A stretch of 7,508 nt of DNA from CAZMVU01 sp964569295 (GCA_964569295.1 CAZMVU010000222.1:1-7508), one strand, 5' to 3'; positions 1 to 5,624 are shown, numbered from the stretch's first letter. Translations and numbers: made by a program. Notes: generated from the letters alone by a model not told the origin.

Positions 1-424
1 GCTTAATCCCCGGTCTTGCGGAGTCACGGACAACGCAGCGCTTTCTCACAAACGCAAAAAAAGCGGGGACAGTCTTCTAGGTTAACGCATATGGGCCGCA
101 GGCCCAGGCTGGTATAGAACCGCACCTTTGGCGCTCCGGGAGCAAGCCGCAGGACATAGCGCACAGTTTCTGGCCCGCCTTGAACAAACGCATGCACTTC
201 ATCCCACGCGCAATAGCGGTGGCAAGCCAGCGCAGTCCAAAGTGGCACCTACGGCATGGCTATCCCCAGCGCACGCCGGTATGCGCTATCACGGGACAGA
301 TTGGCGAAACAAGTGCGTCCCCTTGCGTCATACGGCTGAAGAATTACCTGCATTTGTTCTGCCATGGCCGGCTCGCCTATTATGACGCCGCGAAATTCGG
401 GAGCAACCCAGGGAGAGCAATACC
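1..424. other. Upstream region without a supported gene
   Basis: No reading frame here has both a ribosome binding site and recognisable protein content. The open frames on either strand are short and look like chance. Visible elements are an A-run at about 56-62 followed by GCGGGGACAGTC at 63-74, a compact hairpin with arms TGGGCC (92-97) and GGCCCA (101-106) around a 3-base loop, and a promoter-like site near the right end. The GGGGACAGTC string resembles ends of REP-like elements linked to IS200-type transposases, but no transposase is visible, so this stays a weak hint. The 5' part may belong to the intergenic tail of a gene outside the window. Confidence 0.5.
354..383 (+). promoter_or_regulatory. 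Possible sigma70-type promoter for the first dehydrogenase
   Basis: A -10-like TATTAT lies at 378-383 (five of six consensus bases) with a poor -35 match, TTGTTC, at 354-359 and an 18-base spacer. Transcription would begin near 390, giving a leader of about 35 bases that contains the ribosome binding site at 411-417. The position is right, but the -35 is weak, so it could be chance. Confidence 0.35.
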
Positions 425-1570
425 ATGAAGACGCATCGCATCGGCATCATCATGAACGGCGTGACAGGGCGCATGGGCACGAACCAGCACCTCATCCGCT
501 CGATTCTGGCCATCCGGGAGCAGGGCGGCGTGAAGCTGAGCCCCAATGAAACCATCGTACCTGAGCCGGTGCTAATGGGCCGCAACAAGGCGAAGCTGCA
601 AGCGCTCTCCGATGCGCATGGCGGTGTTCCGTTCGGTACCGACCTCGATAAACTTCTCGCGGATGAGGCGCTCACCGTGTACTTTGACGCGCAGACCACG
701 CAACGCCGCCACGATAGCGTGATGAAAGCCATCGCAGCGGGTAAGCATATCTACTGCGAGAAGCCGAGCGCCATGAACTCGAGGGAAGCGCTCGCGCTCT
801 ACAAGGCCGCACAGAAGGCCGGTGTGAAGCACGGGGTTGTGCAGGACAAGCTGTGGTTGCCCGGCTTCCTGAAGCTGAAATACCTCATCGACACCGGGTT
901 CTTCGGCCGCATCCTCGATGTGCGCGGCGACTTCGGTTACTGGGTATTCACGGGCGAGAACCAGGCCGCGCAGCGCCCTTCGTGGAACTACCGCAAAGCG
1001 GAGGGCGGCGGTATTATCTTCGACATGCTCTGCCACTGGCGCTACCTCATCGATAACCTCTTCGGCAATGTCGCGCAGGTCATGTGTCTGGGCGCGCTGC
1101 ACATCCCCAAGCGGTGGGATGAGCGCGGCAAGGCCTACAAGGCCGATGCCGACGATGCGGCCTACAGCACGTTCATTACGGACAAGGGCATTGTCTGCGA
1201 CTTCAACTCGTCGTGGTGCACGCGGGTTCGTAAGGACGACTTGCTCACCGTGCAGGTGAACGGCACCAATGGCTCCGCTGTGGTTGGCCTGCGCGAGTGC
1301 CTTATTCAGCACGATGCGAATACGCCCAAGCCGGTCTGGAACCCGGATGTACCGCCCCAGGTGGATTTCTGGGGCGGTTGGACCCCGGTGCCGTGGAATC
1401 AGCCTTATGACAATGCGTTCAAGGCCGAGTGGGAGCTGTTCCTGCGCCACGTGGTGAAGGGCGGTTCCTTCCGCTGGGATCTCAAGGAGGGCGCCAAGGG
1501 GGTGCAACTGGCCGAACTCGGCATGAAGAGCTGGGAAAAACGCGCCTGGATCGATGTGGAATCGCTGTGA
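425..1570 (+). CDS. Gfo/Idh/MocA family NAD(P)-dependent oxidoreductase
   Basis: This is a 381-residue cytoplasmic dehydrogenase of the Gfo/Idh/MocA superfamily, which oxidises or reduces sugars, inositols and related polyols with NAD(P). The Rossmann nucleotide-binding segment is at the N-terminus (IGIIMNGVTGRMG, residues 6-18), with GRMG in place of the plain GxGxxG loop. The family CEKP motif is at 111-114, with K113 as the expected catalytic/cofactor lysine. The second-domain active-site motif GG-x3-D-x3-H-x2-D is at 195-210, with D200, H204 and D210. Both signatures are intact, so it should be active. The length is usual for the family. The ATG is preceded by GGGAGAG at 411-417 with good spacing. 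The substrate cannot be told from the sequence. It is followed by a second, diverged family member under its own promoter. The carboxyl half is rich in Trp (WGGW, residues 316-319), which may line a sugar site. Confidence 0.95.
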   Translation: MKTHRIGIIMNGVTGRMGTNQHLIRSILAIREQGGVKLSPNETIVPEPVLMGRNKAKLQALSDAHGGVPFGTDLDKLLADEALTVYFDAQTTQRRHDSVMKAIAAGKHIYCEKPSAMNSREALALYKAAQKAGVKHGVVQDKLWLPGFLKLKYLIDTGFFGRILDVRGDFGYWVFTGENQAAQRPSWNYRKAEGGGIIFDMLCHWRYLIDNLFGNVAQVMCLGALHIPKRWDERGKAYKADADDAAYSTFITDKGIVCDFNSSWCTRVRKDDLLTVQVNGTNGSAVVGLRECLIQHDANTPKPVWNPDVPPQVDFWGGWTPVPWNQPYDNAFKAEWELFLRHVVKGGSFRWDLKEGAKGVQLAELGMKSWEKRAWIDVESL

Positions 1571-1572
1571 GT

Positions 1573-1619
1573 GGTGTACCGGTTCCCGCTGTTGCGGCGC
1601 CAACACCCTTAACATTTTT
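1573..1619 (+). terminator. Weak terminator-like structure after the first dehydrogenase
   Basis: Just after the stop codon, GGTGT (1573-1577) can pair with ACACC (1603-1607), enclosing an inner CCGC/GCGG hairpin (1586-1589 with 1594-1597). A five-T run follows at 1615-1619. Stems are short and an alternative pairing TGTTG/CAACA (1590-1594 with 1601-1605) competes. The T-run also sits inside the next promoter. This is only a suggestion of an intrinsic terminator. Confidence 0.2.
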
Positions 1620-1637
1620 CGAAGAAGGTGCTATGAT
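1609..1637 (+). promoter_or_regulatory. Extended -10 sigma70-type promoter for the second dehydrogenase
   Basis: TTAACA at 1609-1614 (five of six -35 consensus bases) and TATGAT at 1632-1637 (five of six -10 bases) are separated by exactly 17 bases. A TGC at 1629-1631 directly before the -10 gives an extended -10 element. The predicted start is near 1644. This leaves a leader of about 290 bases before the next start codon, which is unusually long. The same TGC plus 17-base spacing occurs at the promoter of the chimera gene. Confidence 0.6.
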
Positions 1638-1643
1638 GAAAGT

Positions 1644-1932
1644 GCTTGTCCCGCGCGCATGCAGTGGGGAGATTGCATGCGGTGGGGCTGGTGGTGAAGG
1701 CGTGGTTGCATAGGAGCGGGCACGTCCTGATGGGCGAGAACATGGTTTTCGGATGTGCCCGCTTTGGGCAGGTTGCGCCGTATTCTTGGAGGGAGACCGC
1801 CGTGGCTGGGAGCTGGCCCGTGCGAAGGCGTGGGAAGCGCTTTGTGCCCCCCATAACCGTCTTCATGGAATGCCGCACGGTTTTCGGGCCTGTTCGCCGA
1901 CGGTAGATGCAACACGCGGGAGGCGCTGTAAT
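1644..1932 (+). promoter_or_regulatory. Long structured 5' leader of the second dehydrogenase
   Basis: This stretch has no convincing gene but carries three perfect inverted repeats. The first has arms CGCATGCA (1656-1663) and TGCATGCG (1674-1681) around 10 bases. The second has arms AGCGGGCAC (1715-1723) and GTGCCCGCT (1755-1763), extendable inward by GTCC/GGAT (1724-1727 with 1751-1754, one G-U) to a 13-pair stem. The third has arms AACCGT (1855-1860) and ACGGTT (1877-1882). None is followed by a T-run, so they do not look like terminators. A cis-acting regulatory RNA or an embedded small RNA is possible. It matches no riboswitch class I recognise. A GGGAGACCGCC string at 1791-1801 is only faintly like a B12 box. 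Confidence 0.4.
1918..1923 (+). promoter_or_regulatory. Ribosome binding site fixing the start of the second dehydrogenase
   Basis: GGGAGG lies 9 bases before the ATG at 1933. The frame stays open upstream to an ATG at 1753, but that ATG has no ribosome binding site. The extra 60 residues would precede the Rossmann strand that normally begins within the first few residues of this family. The start at 1933 is therefore preferred. Confidence 0.75.
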
Positions 1933-2892
1933 ATGCTCAAGATAGCCGCCGTGGGGTGTGGCGCTATGCTGCGAACCCATTGCCGGTACCTCAGCGCCAT
2001 GGAGGACGTGGCGTTGGTGGGGTTCTGCGATACCGATGGCGAGCGTGCGGAAGGGGCGGCCAAGGATTTCGGGGGGCAAGCCTTTACCGACCACCAGGCG
2101 CTGTACGACAAGACAGAGCCGGATGCGGTGTATGTGTGTGTGCCGCCTTACGCGCATGGGCCGATAGAGGTGGATGCCGCGGCGCGGGGGATCCATCTGT
2201 TTATCGAAAGCCCCATCGCCCTGGACCACAGCACCGCCACGAAGGTCGCGGCGGAGGTGCGCAAGAAAAAGGTGCTCACCTGCGTGGGCTATGGCCTTCG
2301 CTACTGCGACACCGTGAACCGCGCCCGCCAGTACCTTAAGGGCAAAGCCATCTCGCTGGTGCTCGGCTATTGCCTGGGCGGCCTGCAACCGCAGTGGTGG
2401 TGGCGGCGGCGCGAGTACAGCGGCGGGCAGTTCCTCGAGGAGGCCGCCCATACCGTGGACCTTTTGCGCTACCTGTGTGGCGATGTTGGCGAGGTCTTCG
2501 CCCTTGCCTCAGGCGGCTGCATGAACCAGGTAGCCCACTACGATATCGACGATTCGAGCGCGGTCATTCTCCGGCTGAAAAGCGGTGCGGCCGCCTCGAT
2601 CAACACCACGTGCATCAATGGAAGGCAGGCGCGCATCGGCATCGAGGCGATTGCCCCGGAAATCACAATCAGCCTTGAAGACGCGGTCCTGCACGTCCAT
2701 GAAGGAAAGCGCACCACCATTCACCGCCCCGCGCACGACAGGTATGCCGCGGAAAACCGCGCGTTCATCGAAGCGGTGCGCACCGGCAAGCGCAACAAAA
2801 TCCGCAGCTCCTACAACGACGCGCGCAAAACCCTGGCCGTCGCGTTGGCAGCCAACGAGTCGATCACCTCAGGTTTGCCGATTAACCCGTAG
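1933..2892 (+). CDS. Diverged Gfo/Idh/MocA family oxidoreductase
   Basis: This 319-residue Gfo/Idh/MocA superfamily protein begins with a Rossmann strand and glycine loop (MLKIAAVGCGAM, residues 1-12). The family EKP motif reads ESP at 92-94, so the usual catalytic/cofactor lysine is replaced by serine (S93). The second-domain motif reads GG-QFL-E-EAA-H-TV-D at 164-176. H173 and D176 are kept, while the usual aspartate is glutamate (E169). A GGQ..E...H..DL.RYL arrangement is, as I recall, a normal variant in one subfamily, whereas the lysine loss is less usual. The fold is clear, but catalysis may be altered or lost. A sensory, accessory or non-redox role is possible. A cluster of Trp and Arg (QWWWRRR, 154-160) precedes the active-site motif. 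It lies downstream of an intact family member but has its own promoter and a long leader, so the two may be regulated separately. Confidence 0.93.
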   Translation: MLKIAAVGCGAMLRTHCRYLSAMEDVALVGFCDTDGERAEGAAKDFGGQAFTDHQALYDKTEPDAVYVCVPPYAHGPIEVDAAARGIHLFIESPIALDHSTATKVAAEVRKKKVLTCVGYGLRYCDTVNRARQYLKGKAISLVLGYCLGGLQPQWWWRRREYSGGQFLEEAAHTVDLLRYLCGDVGEVFALASGGCMNQVAHYDIDDSSAVILRLKSGAAASINTTCINGRQARIGIEAIAPEITISLEDAVLHVHEGKRTTIHRPAHDRYAAENRAFIEAVRTGKRNKIRSSYNDARKTLAVALAANESITSGLPINP

Positions 2893-2923
2893 TGCCTGTG
2901 CGCGTGCCCCCTTTTCGCAGAAG

Positions 2924-2935
2924 TGTCAAGTGACA
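2924..2935. promoter_or_regulatory. Operator-like inverted repeat
   Basis: TGTCA and TGACA arms (2924-2928 and 2931-2935) flank a two-base centre. The form fits a dimeric repressor half-site pair, but it lies about 80 bases upstream of the -35 of the chimera promoter and is short enough to be chance. Confidence 0.2.
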
Positions 2936-2944
2936 ACCACTGCC

Positions 2945-2976
2945 GCGGTCAATGGCCGCACCTTTCCCGCCTTTTT
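2945..2976 (+). terminator. Candidate intrinsic terminator after the second dehydrogenase
   Basis: GCGGTC (2945-2950) pairs with GGCCGC (2954-2959), with one G-U pair and an AAT loop. A TTT follows at 2962-2964 and a TTTTT run at 2972-2976. The position, about 50 bases after the stop codon and before the next promoter, suits a terminator. The longer T-run is further from the stem than usual, so efficiency is doubtful. Confidence 0.35.
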
Positions 2977-3014
2977 CAACTGTTTGTCATTCAATGGTTT
3001 ACACGTGGAAGTGC

Positions 3015-3043
3015 TTGACGGCGTTCAAGGCGCCTGCTACAAT
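3015..3043 (+). promoter_or_regulatory. Strong extended -10 sigma70-type promoter for the MshEN-DnaA chimera
   Basis: TTGACG (3015-3020, five of six) and TACAAT (3038-3043, five of six) are spaced by 17 bases, with TGC at 3035-3037 forming an extended -10. The bases upstream (about 2971-3003) are richer in A/T than the surroundings, as an UP element would be. Transcription would start near 3050. This is the best promoter match in the window and suggests the chimera is transcribed independently of the dehydrogenases. Confidence 0.7.
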
Positions 3044-3049
3044 CTAACG

Positions 3050-3205
3050 AGGCGGGTACCGCCCGCGGACCGGATGGGTGCGCCATGAGCCAGCATCCCG
3101 GTTTGACGATTCGCCTTCGAACGCAGGGCAAGCTGGCTTGCTCGACAGGCGGATGGTGCAAACGTTCGGCTGTTCCTCGGCCGGTTCAACCCGCGGGGAT
3201 CAGGT
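3050..3205 (+). promoter_or_regulatory. 5' leader of the chimera gene with hairpins
   Basis: The predicted leader begins with a hairpin with arms GGCGG (3051-3055) and CCGCC (3059-3063) around GTA, right at the presumed RNA 5' end. A second inverted repeat has arms GCAAGC (3128-3133) and GCTTGC (3136-3141). A short GGTT/AACC pair (3183-3186 with 3188-3191) lies just before the ribosome binding site GGGGA at 3195-3199. The leader contains no small gene with a good ribosome binding site. I compared it with the GEMM cyclic di-GMP riboswitch because of the gene content and did not find the conserved core. Confidence 0.35.
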
Positions 3206-5551
3206 ATGTTTGGACGCCGCAAAGATCAGCCCGAGGCGGACGCCCCCAAGCACACGGAGGCGCCCAAGGAAGCTGCGCCGCCAAGGGGTACTCCCCAAGC
3301 GCCGGCAGGAGCCGCGCCCGTGTTGCATAAACGGCTCGGCGAAGTGCTGCTCGAGGAAGACACCATTACCCAGGCACAGCTCGACGAAGCCTTGGCCGTG
3401 CAAAAGGAAGAGGGCGGTTTTCTCGGGCAGATTCTGGTTCGGCTGGGGTACACCACGCAGGAGCAAGTGGCCTCGTGCCTGGTGAAAAAATGCAAGGTTC
3501 CCCATCTCAGCCTGCTCGACTACGACATTTCCGCGGAGGTGCTCAGCCTCATTCCCCAGGAGGTCTGCCTGAAGTACAGCCTGCTGCCCATCGATAAGCT
3601 GGGGCGCATACTGACGGTGGCTATGGTGGATCCGCTGGATTTGGACGCGCTCCAGGCGGTGCGCGATGCCAGCCCGGAATTGCGGATCAAGCCCATCTTG
3701 TGCAATTGGGAGCACTTTGATCAGGTATCGAGGCGCCTTTTCCGCGATAGGGACAGCAGCGGCAGTGGTCAGGCCAGCGTATCCATGACGAGCCTCGGCC
3801 TTTCGGGAGCGGCGCCGGCAAGCCGGACCAAACCGCCCGCGCAGGCCAAGTCATCCGCGCAGGCCGAACCACCCGCACAGGCCAAACCGCCCGCGCAGGC
3901 CGAACCACCCGCACAGGCCAAACCGCCCGCGCAGGCCAAGCCTGGAGAAGATGTGGATGATGACACGCTGCGCAGCGCAGTGGACAGCCTTATCCAGGAG
4001 GCGGCCGCCCATGCGGATGACGGTCTATCCGCCGATACTACCCCGCCGGACCCCGCGACCACGCCGGGCTCCCCGCAAACGCCTGCGATGGACCACCAGG
4101 AAGTGGGGCGTCTCGTGCGCGAGGGCGTGCAGGACGCCATGCAGGAGATGCGCGGTGTTTTGCAGGAACAGCAGGCGGCAGGGGCAGCGGCCGGCGTATC
4201 CAAGCAGGAGCTGACGGAATCCCTGCGCGACGTGTTGCGCGAGGTCATGACGGCCAATGCGCACCGTGCCGGCGCCGAGGCGCCGGTGGCCGTGCCCATT
4301 GATGGGCAGGCACTGGCTGAAATCCTGCGCGACAGCGTGGGCGGGGTCATGCAGGAGACCTTTGCGAGTGTGCTCGTGCGCTTGCAGGAGAAGGGCCAGG
4401 CGCCTGCGGGCCCCTCGCCGGAAGCGATGGCGGAGGTTATTCGCGACAGTGTGGGCGGCGCCATGCAGGAGGCCATGGCGGCGCTGGCCGTGCAGATGCG
4501 CGCCTTGGCGGGCAAGCGCGAGCACGAGGGGACGGGCCCTAAGACGGAGGAGATCACCGAGGCCTTGCGCCAGGGCGTGCAGGAAGCGCAGCAGGAGCAG
4601 GAAGCACGGCTCGCGGAGATTGCCGAGTCCACCATGCAGTCGGTGCAGCAGATGGCCCATTTTTTCGAGCAGGCCCATGTACACGAAGGCAACCGGCGCG
4701 AACTCGAGGGCGCGGGCAAGAAGCACCACTCGGTCACGGCTTTTGGCGACGGCGGCGGCGACAGCGCGGGCGAGGACATGGCGGCCTCGGATGCCCAGCT
4801 GGCCGCTGCCATGGTCTCCGAACGACCCGTCGAGACGTTTACCTTCGAGACGTTTTTCCCGGGCAACTCGAACGCTTTCACCCATAAACTTGCCACGGCC
4901 GTGGCGGAACGCCCGGGCGAGGAATACAACCCGTTCTTTGTGTACGGCGAGGTGGGCGTGGGCAAGACGCATCTCATAAGTGCCATGGGCAACACCATCT
5001 ACAAGAAGAACCGGAAAACGCGCGTGGGCTACGTGTCAGCGAGCCAGTTCGCACGGCGCCTGGCGGAAGCCACGCGGGATGATGCGGTGGACGATTTCCG
5101 GGATAACTACTGTCATTGGGATGTGCTTATCCTGGATGATATCCAGTTTCTGGGCGGCCGGGTCGAGGCCCAGGAAGAGTTTTTCCATATTTTCAACGTG
5201 CTTCAACAGCAACACCGGCAAATCATTATTGCGGCGGACAAGCCGCCGGACCGGCTGGGATTGCTCGAACAGCGGCTTGTGTCGCGCTTTGCCAGCGGCA
5301 TCGTGGCCCAACTCAAGGCGCCCGAGATGGAAACGCGCACGAAGATACTGCGTCAGGCTGTGGCCGAGGCGCAGGCCAATGTGCCCGATGAGGTGGTCTC
5401 GCTTATCGCCATGCGCGTGGCCAATGATGTGCGCAAGATGACCGGTTGCCTGCGCAAGGTGATTGCCTTTGCGCGCCTTGTAGGCCAAGACATGACCTGC
5501 GAACTGGCGGACGAAATCCTGAACCACCTTGGTGCGGAAGAAGCCGCCTGA
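3206..5551 (+). CDS. MshEN domain fused to a DnaA-type AAA+ ATPase, without DnaA domain IV
   Basis: This 781-residue predicted cytoplasmic protein has no signal peptide or membrane segment. Residues 40-180 form an MshEN (GspE N-terminal) domain, the class that binds cyclic di-GMP in MshE-type ATPases. It has two 24-residue motifs (43-66 and 72-95) separated by exactly five residues, with R43, LG at 44-45 and Q66 kept. Residues 209-246 are a PPAQAK/E tandem linker. Residues 296-480 hold about five degenerate helical repeats. Residues 543-775 match DnaA domain III: Walker A GEVGVGKTH (581-589), the DnaA-type segment leading to Walker B (612-636), VLILDD (640-645), sensor I region IIIAADKPP (673-681), SRF with R694, and sensor II VR (R743). 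The C-terminus ends where DnaA domain IV would begin, so the DnaA-box-binding part is absent. GGGGA at 3195-3199 precedes the ATG. Function is not known. Its neighbour is a pilus-type ATPase with a paralogous N-domain. Confidence 0.95.
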   Translation: MFGRRKDQPEADAPKHTEAPKEAAPPRGTPQAPAGAAPVLHKRLGEVLLEEDTITQAQLDEALAVQKEEGGFLGQILVRLGYTTQEQVASCLVKKCKVPHLSLLDYDISAEVLSLIPQEVCLKYSLLPIDKLGRILTVAMVDPLDLDALQAVRDASPELRIKPILCNWEHFDQVSRRLFRDRDSSGSGQASVSMTSLGLSGAAPASRTKPPAQAKSSAQAEPPAQAKPPAQAEPPAQAKPPAQAKPGEDVDDDTLRSAVDSLIQEAAAHADDGLSADTTPPDPATTPGSPQTPAMDHQEVGRLVREGVQDAMQEMRGVLQEQQAAGAAAGVSKQELTESLRDVLREVMTANAHRAGAEAPVAVPIDGQALAEILRDSVGGVMQETFASVLVRLQEKGQAPAGPSPEAMAEVIRDSVGGAMQEAMAALAVQMRALAGKREHEGTGPKTEEITEALRQGVQEAQQEQEARLAEIAESTMQSVQQMAHFFEQAHVHEGNRRELEGAGKKHHSVTAFGDGGGDSAGEDMAASDAQLAAAMVSERPVETFTFETFFPGNSNAFTHKLATAVAERPGEEYNPFFVYGEVGVGKTHLISAMGNTIYKKNRKTRVGYVSASQFARRLAEATRDDAVDDFRDNYCHWDVLILDDIQFLGGRVEAQEEFFHIFNVLQQQHRQIIIAADKPPDRLGLLEQRLVSRFASGIVAQLKAPEMETRTKILRQAVAEAQANVPDEVVSLIAMRVANDVRKMTGCLRKVIAFARLVGQDMTCELADEILNHLGAEEAA
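3830..3937 (+). repeat. 18-bp in-frame tandem repeat coding PPAQAK/PPAQAE
   Basis: Six 18-base units encode a six-residue Pro/Ala/Gln/charged repeat linking the MshEN domain to the repeat region. Two unit types alternate: AAACCGCCCGCGCAGGCC (units 1, 4 and 6) and GAACCACCCGCACAGGCC (units 3 and 5). Unit 2 is a diverged form reading KSSAQA. Units 3-4 and 5-6 are identical 36-base pairs, which points to recent duplication of a two-unit block. Copy number may vary between strains. Confidence 0.9.
4100..4600 (+). repeat. Array of about five degenerate helical repeats inside the chimera
   Basis: Five segments share the pattern E-[LVMI]-x-x-x-[LIV]-R-[DEQ]-x-[VL]-x-x-x-[MQ]-[QT]-[EA]. Their arginines are R305, R341, R375, R413 and R455, giving spacings of 36, 34, 38 and 42 residues. 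Units 3 and 4 (LRDSVGGVMQE and IRDSVGGAMQE) are also close in DNA, suggesting the latest duplication. The segments look amphipathic, and coiled-coil or helical-bundle oligomerisation is plausible. I do not recognise a named repeat family. Confidence 0.65.
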
Positions 5552-5569
5552 TCACGCGGGGATCACCGT

Positions 5570-5580
5570 CCGCTTAGCGG
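5570..5580. promoter_or_regulatory. Palindrome overlapping the pilB -35 region
   Basis: CCGCT and AGCGG arms flank a single central T. The element covers the -35 position of the downstream promoter and could be a repressor site. It is short, so chance is a real alternative. Confidence 0.25.
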
Positions 5581-5603
5581 CGCGCGCGGATTCCGGGTAT
5601 AAT
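5574..5603 (+). promoter_or_regulatory. Promoter-like site for the PilB-type ATPase
   Basis: A perfect TATAAT lies at 5598-5603. The best -35, TTAGCG at 5574-5579, is partial with an 18-base spacer, so activation by another factor is possible. Transcription would start near 5610, about 28 bases before the GTG start. No good terminator separates the upstream gene, so read-through from it is also likely. Confidence 0.5.
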
Positions 5604-5624
5604 ACCAGCGGTACACAGTAGAGC

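Noticed and set aside
24..248. A 74-residue minus-strand open frame, considered as a transposase remnant
   Set aside because: No conserved catalytic or fold motif is recognisable and no start signal is evident.
155..288. An 8-base inverted repeat ATAGCGCA/TGCGCTAT with arms about 120 bases apart
   Set aside because: Such matches are expected by chance in a region of this length, and the arms are far apart.
572..1615. Long minus-strand open frames opposite the dehydrogenase, chimera and pilus ATPase genes
   Set aside because: They are shadows of GC-rich genes. The translations lack recognisable domains, and the plus-strand genes are certain.
1633..1713. A short peptide gene starting at ATGATG after AAGAAGG
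   Set aside because: The start overlaps the -10 box of a good promoter, and the 26-residue Gly-rich product shows nothing recognisable.
1791..1801. A cobalamin riboswitch, from GGGAGACCGCC resembling a B12 box
   Set aside because: The other conserved blocks expected upstream in the aptamer were not found.
1753..1932. A 60-residue N-terminal extension of the second dehydrogenase from the ATG at 1753
   Set aside because: There is no ribosome binding site, the segment has no family resemblance, and a GGGAGG lies correctly before the ATG at 1933 where the Rossmann strand begins.
3100..3205. A GEMM cyclic di-GMP riboswitch in the chimera leader
   Set aside because: AGGGCAA at 3125-3131 is suggestive, but the GGACGCAAAGCC core and paired helices of the class are absent by eye. 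An Infernal search with the GEMM-I and GEMM-II models would decide.
3085..3330. An 81-residue open frame overlapping the chimera start, considered as a leader peptide or upstream gene
   Set aside because: It lacks a ribosome binding site, overlaps the clear chimera gene in another frame and has no recognisable content.
3192..5563. The string CGCGGGGATCA occurring before both the chimera and the pilus ATPase genes
   Set aside because: An 11-base match is expected by chance several times in a window of this size, and the flanks do not match.
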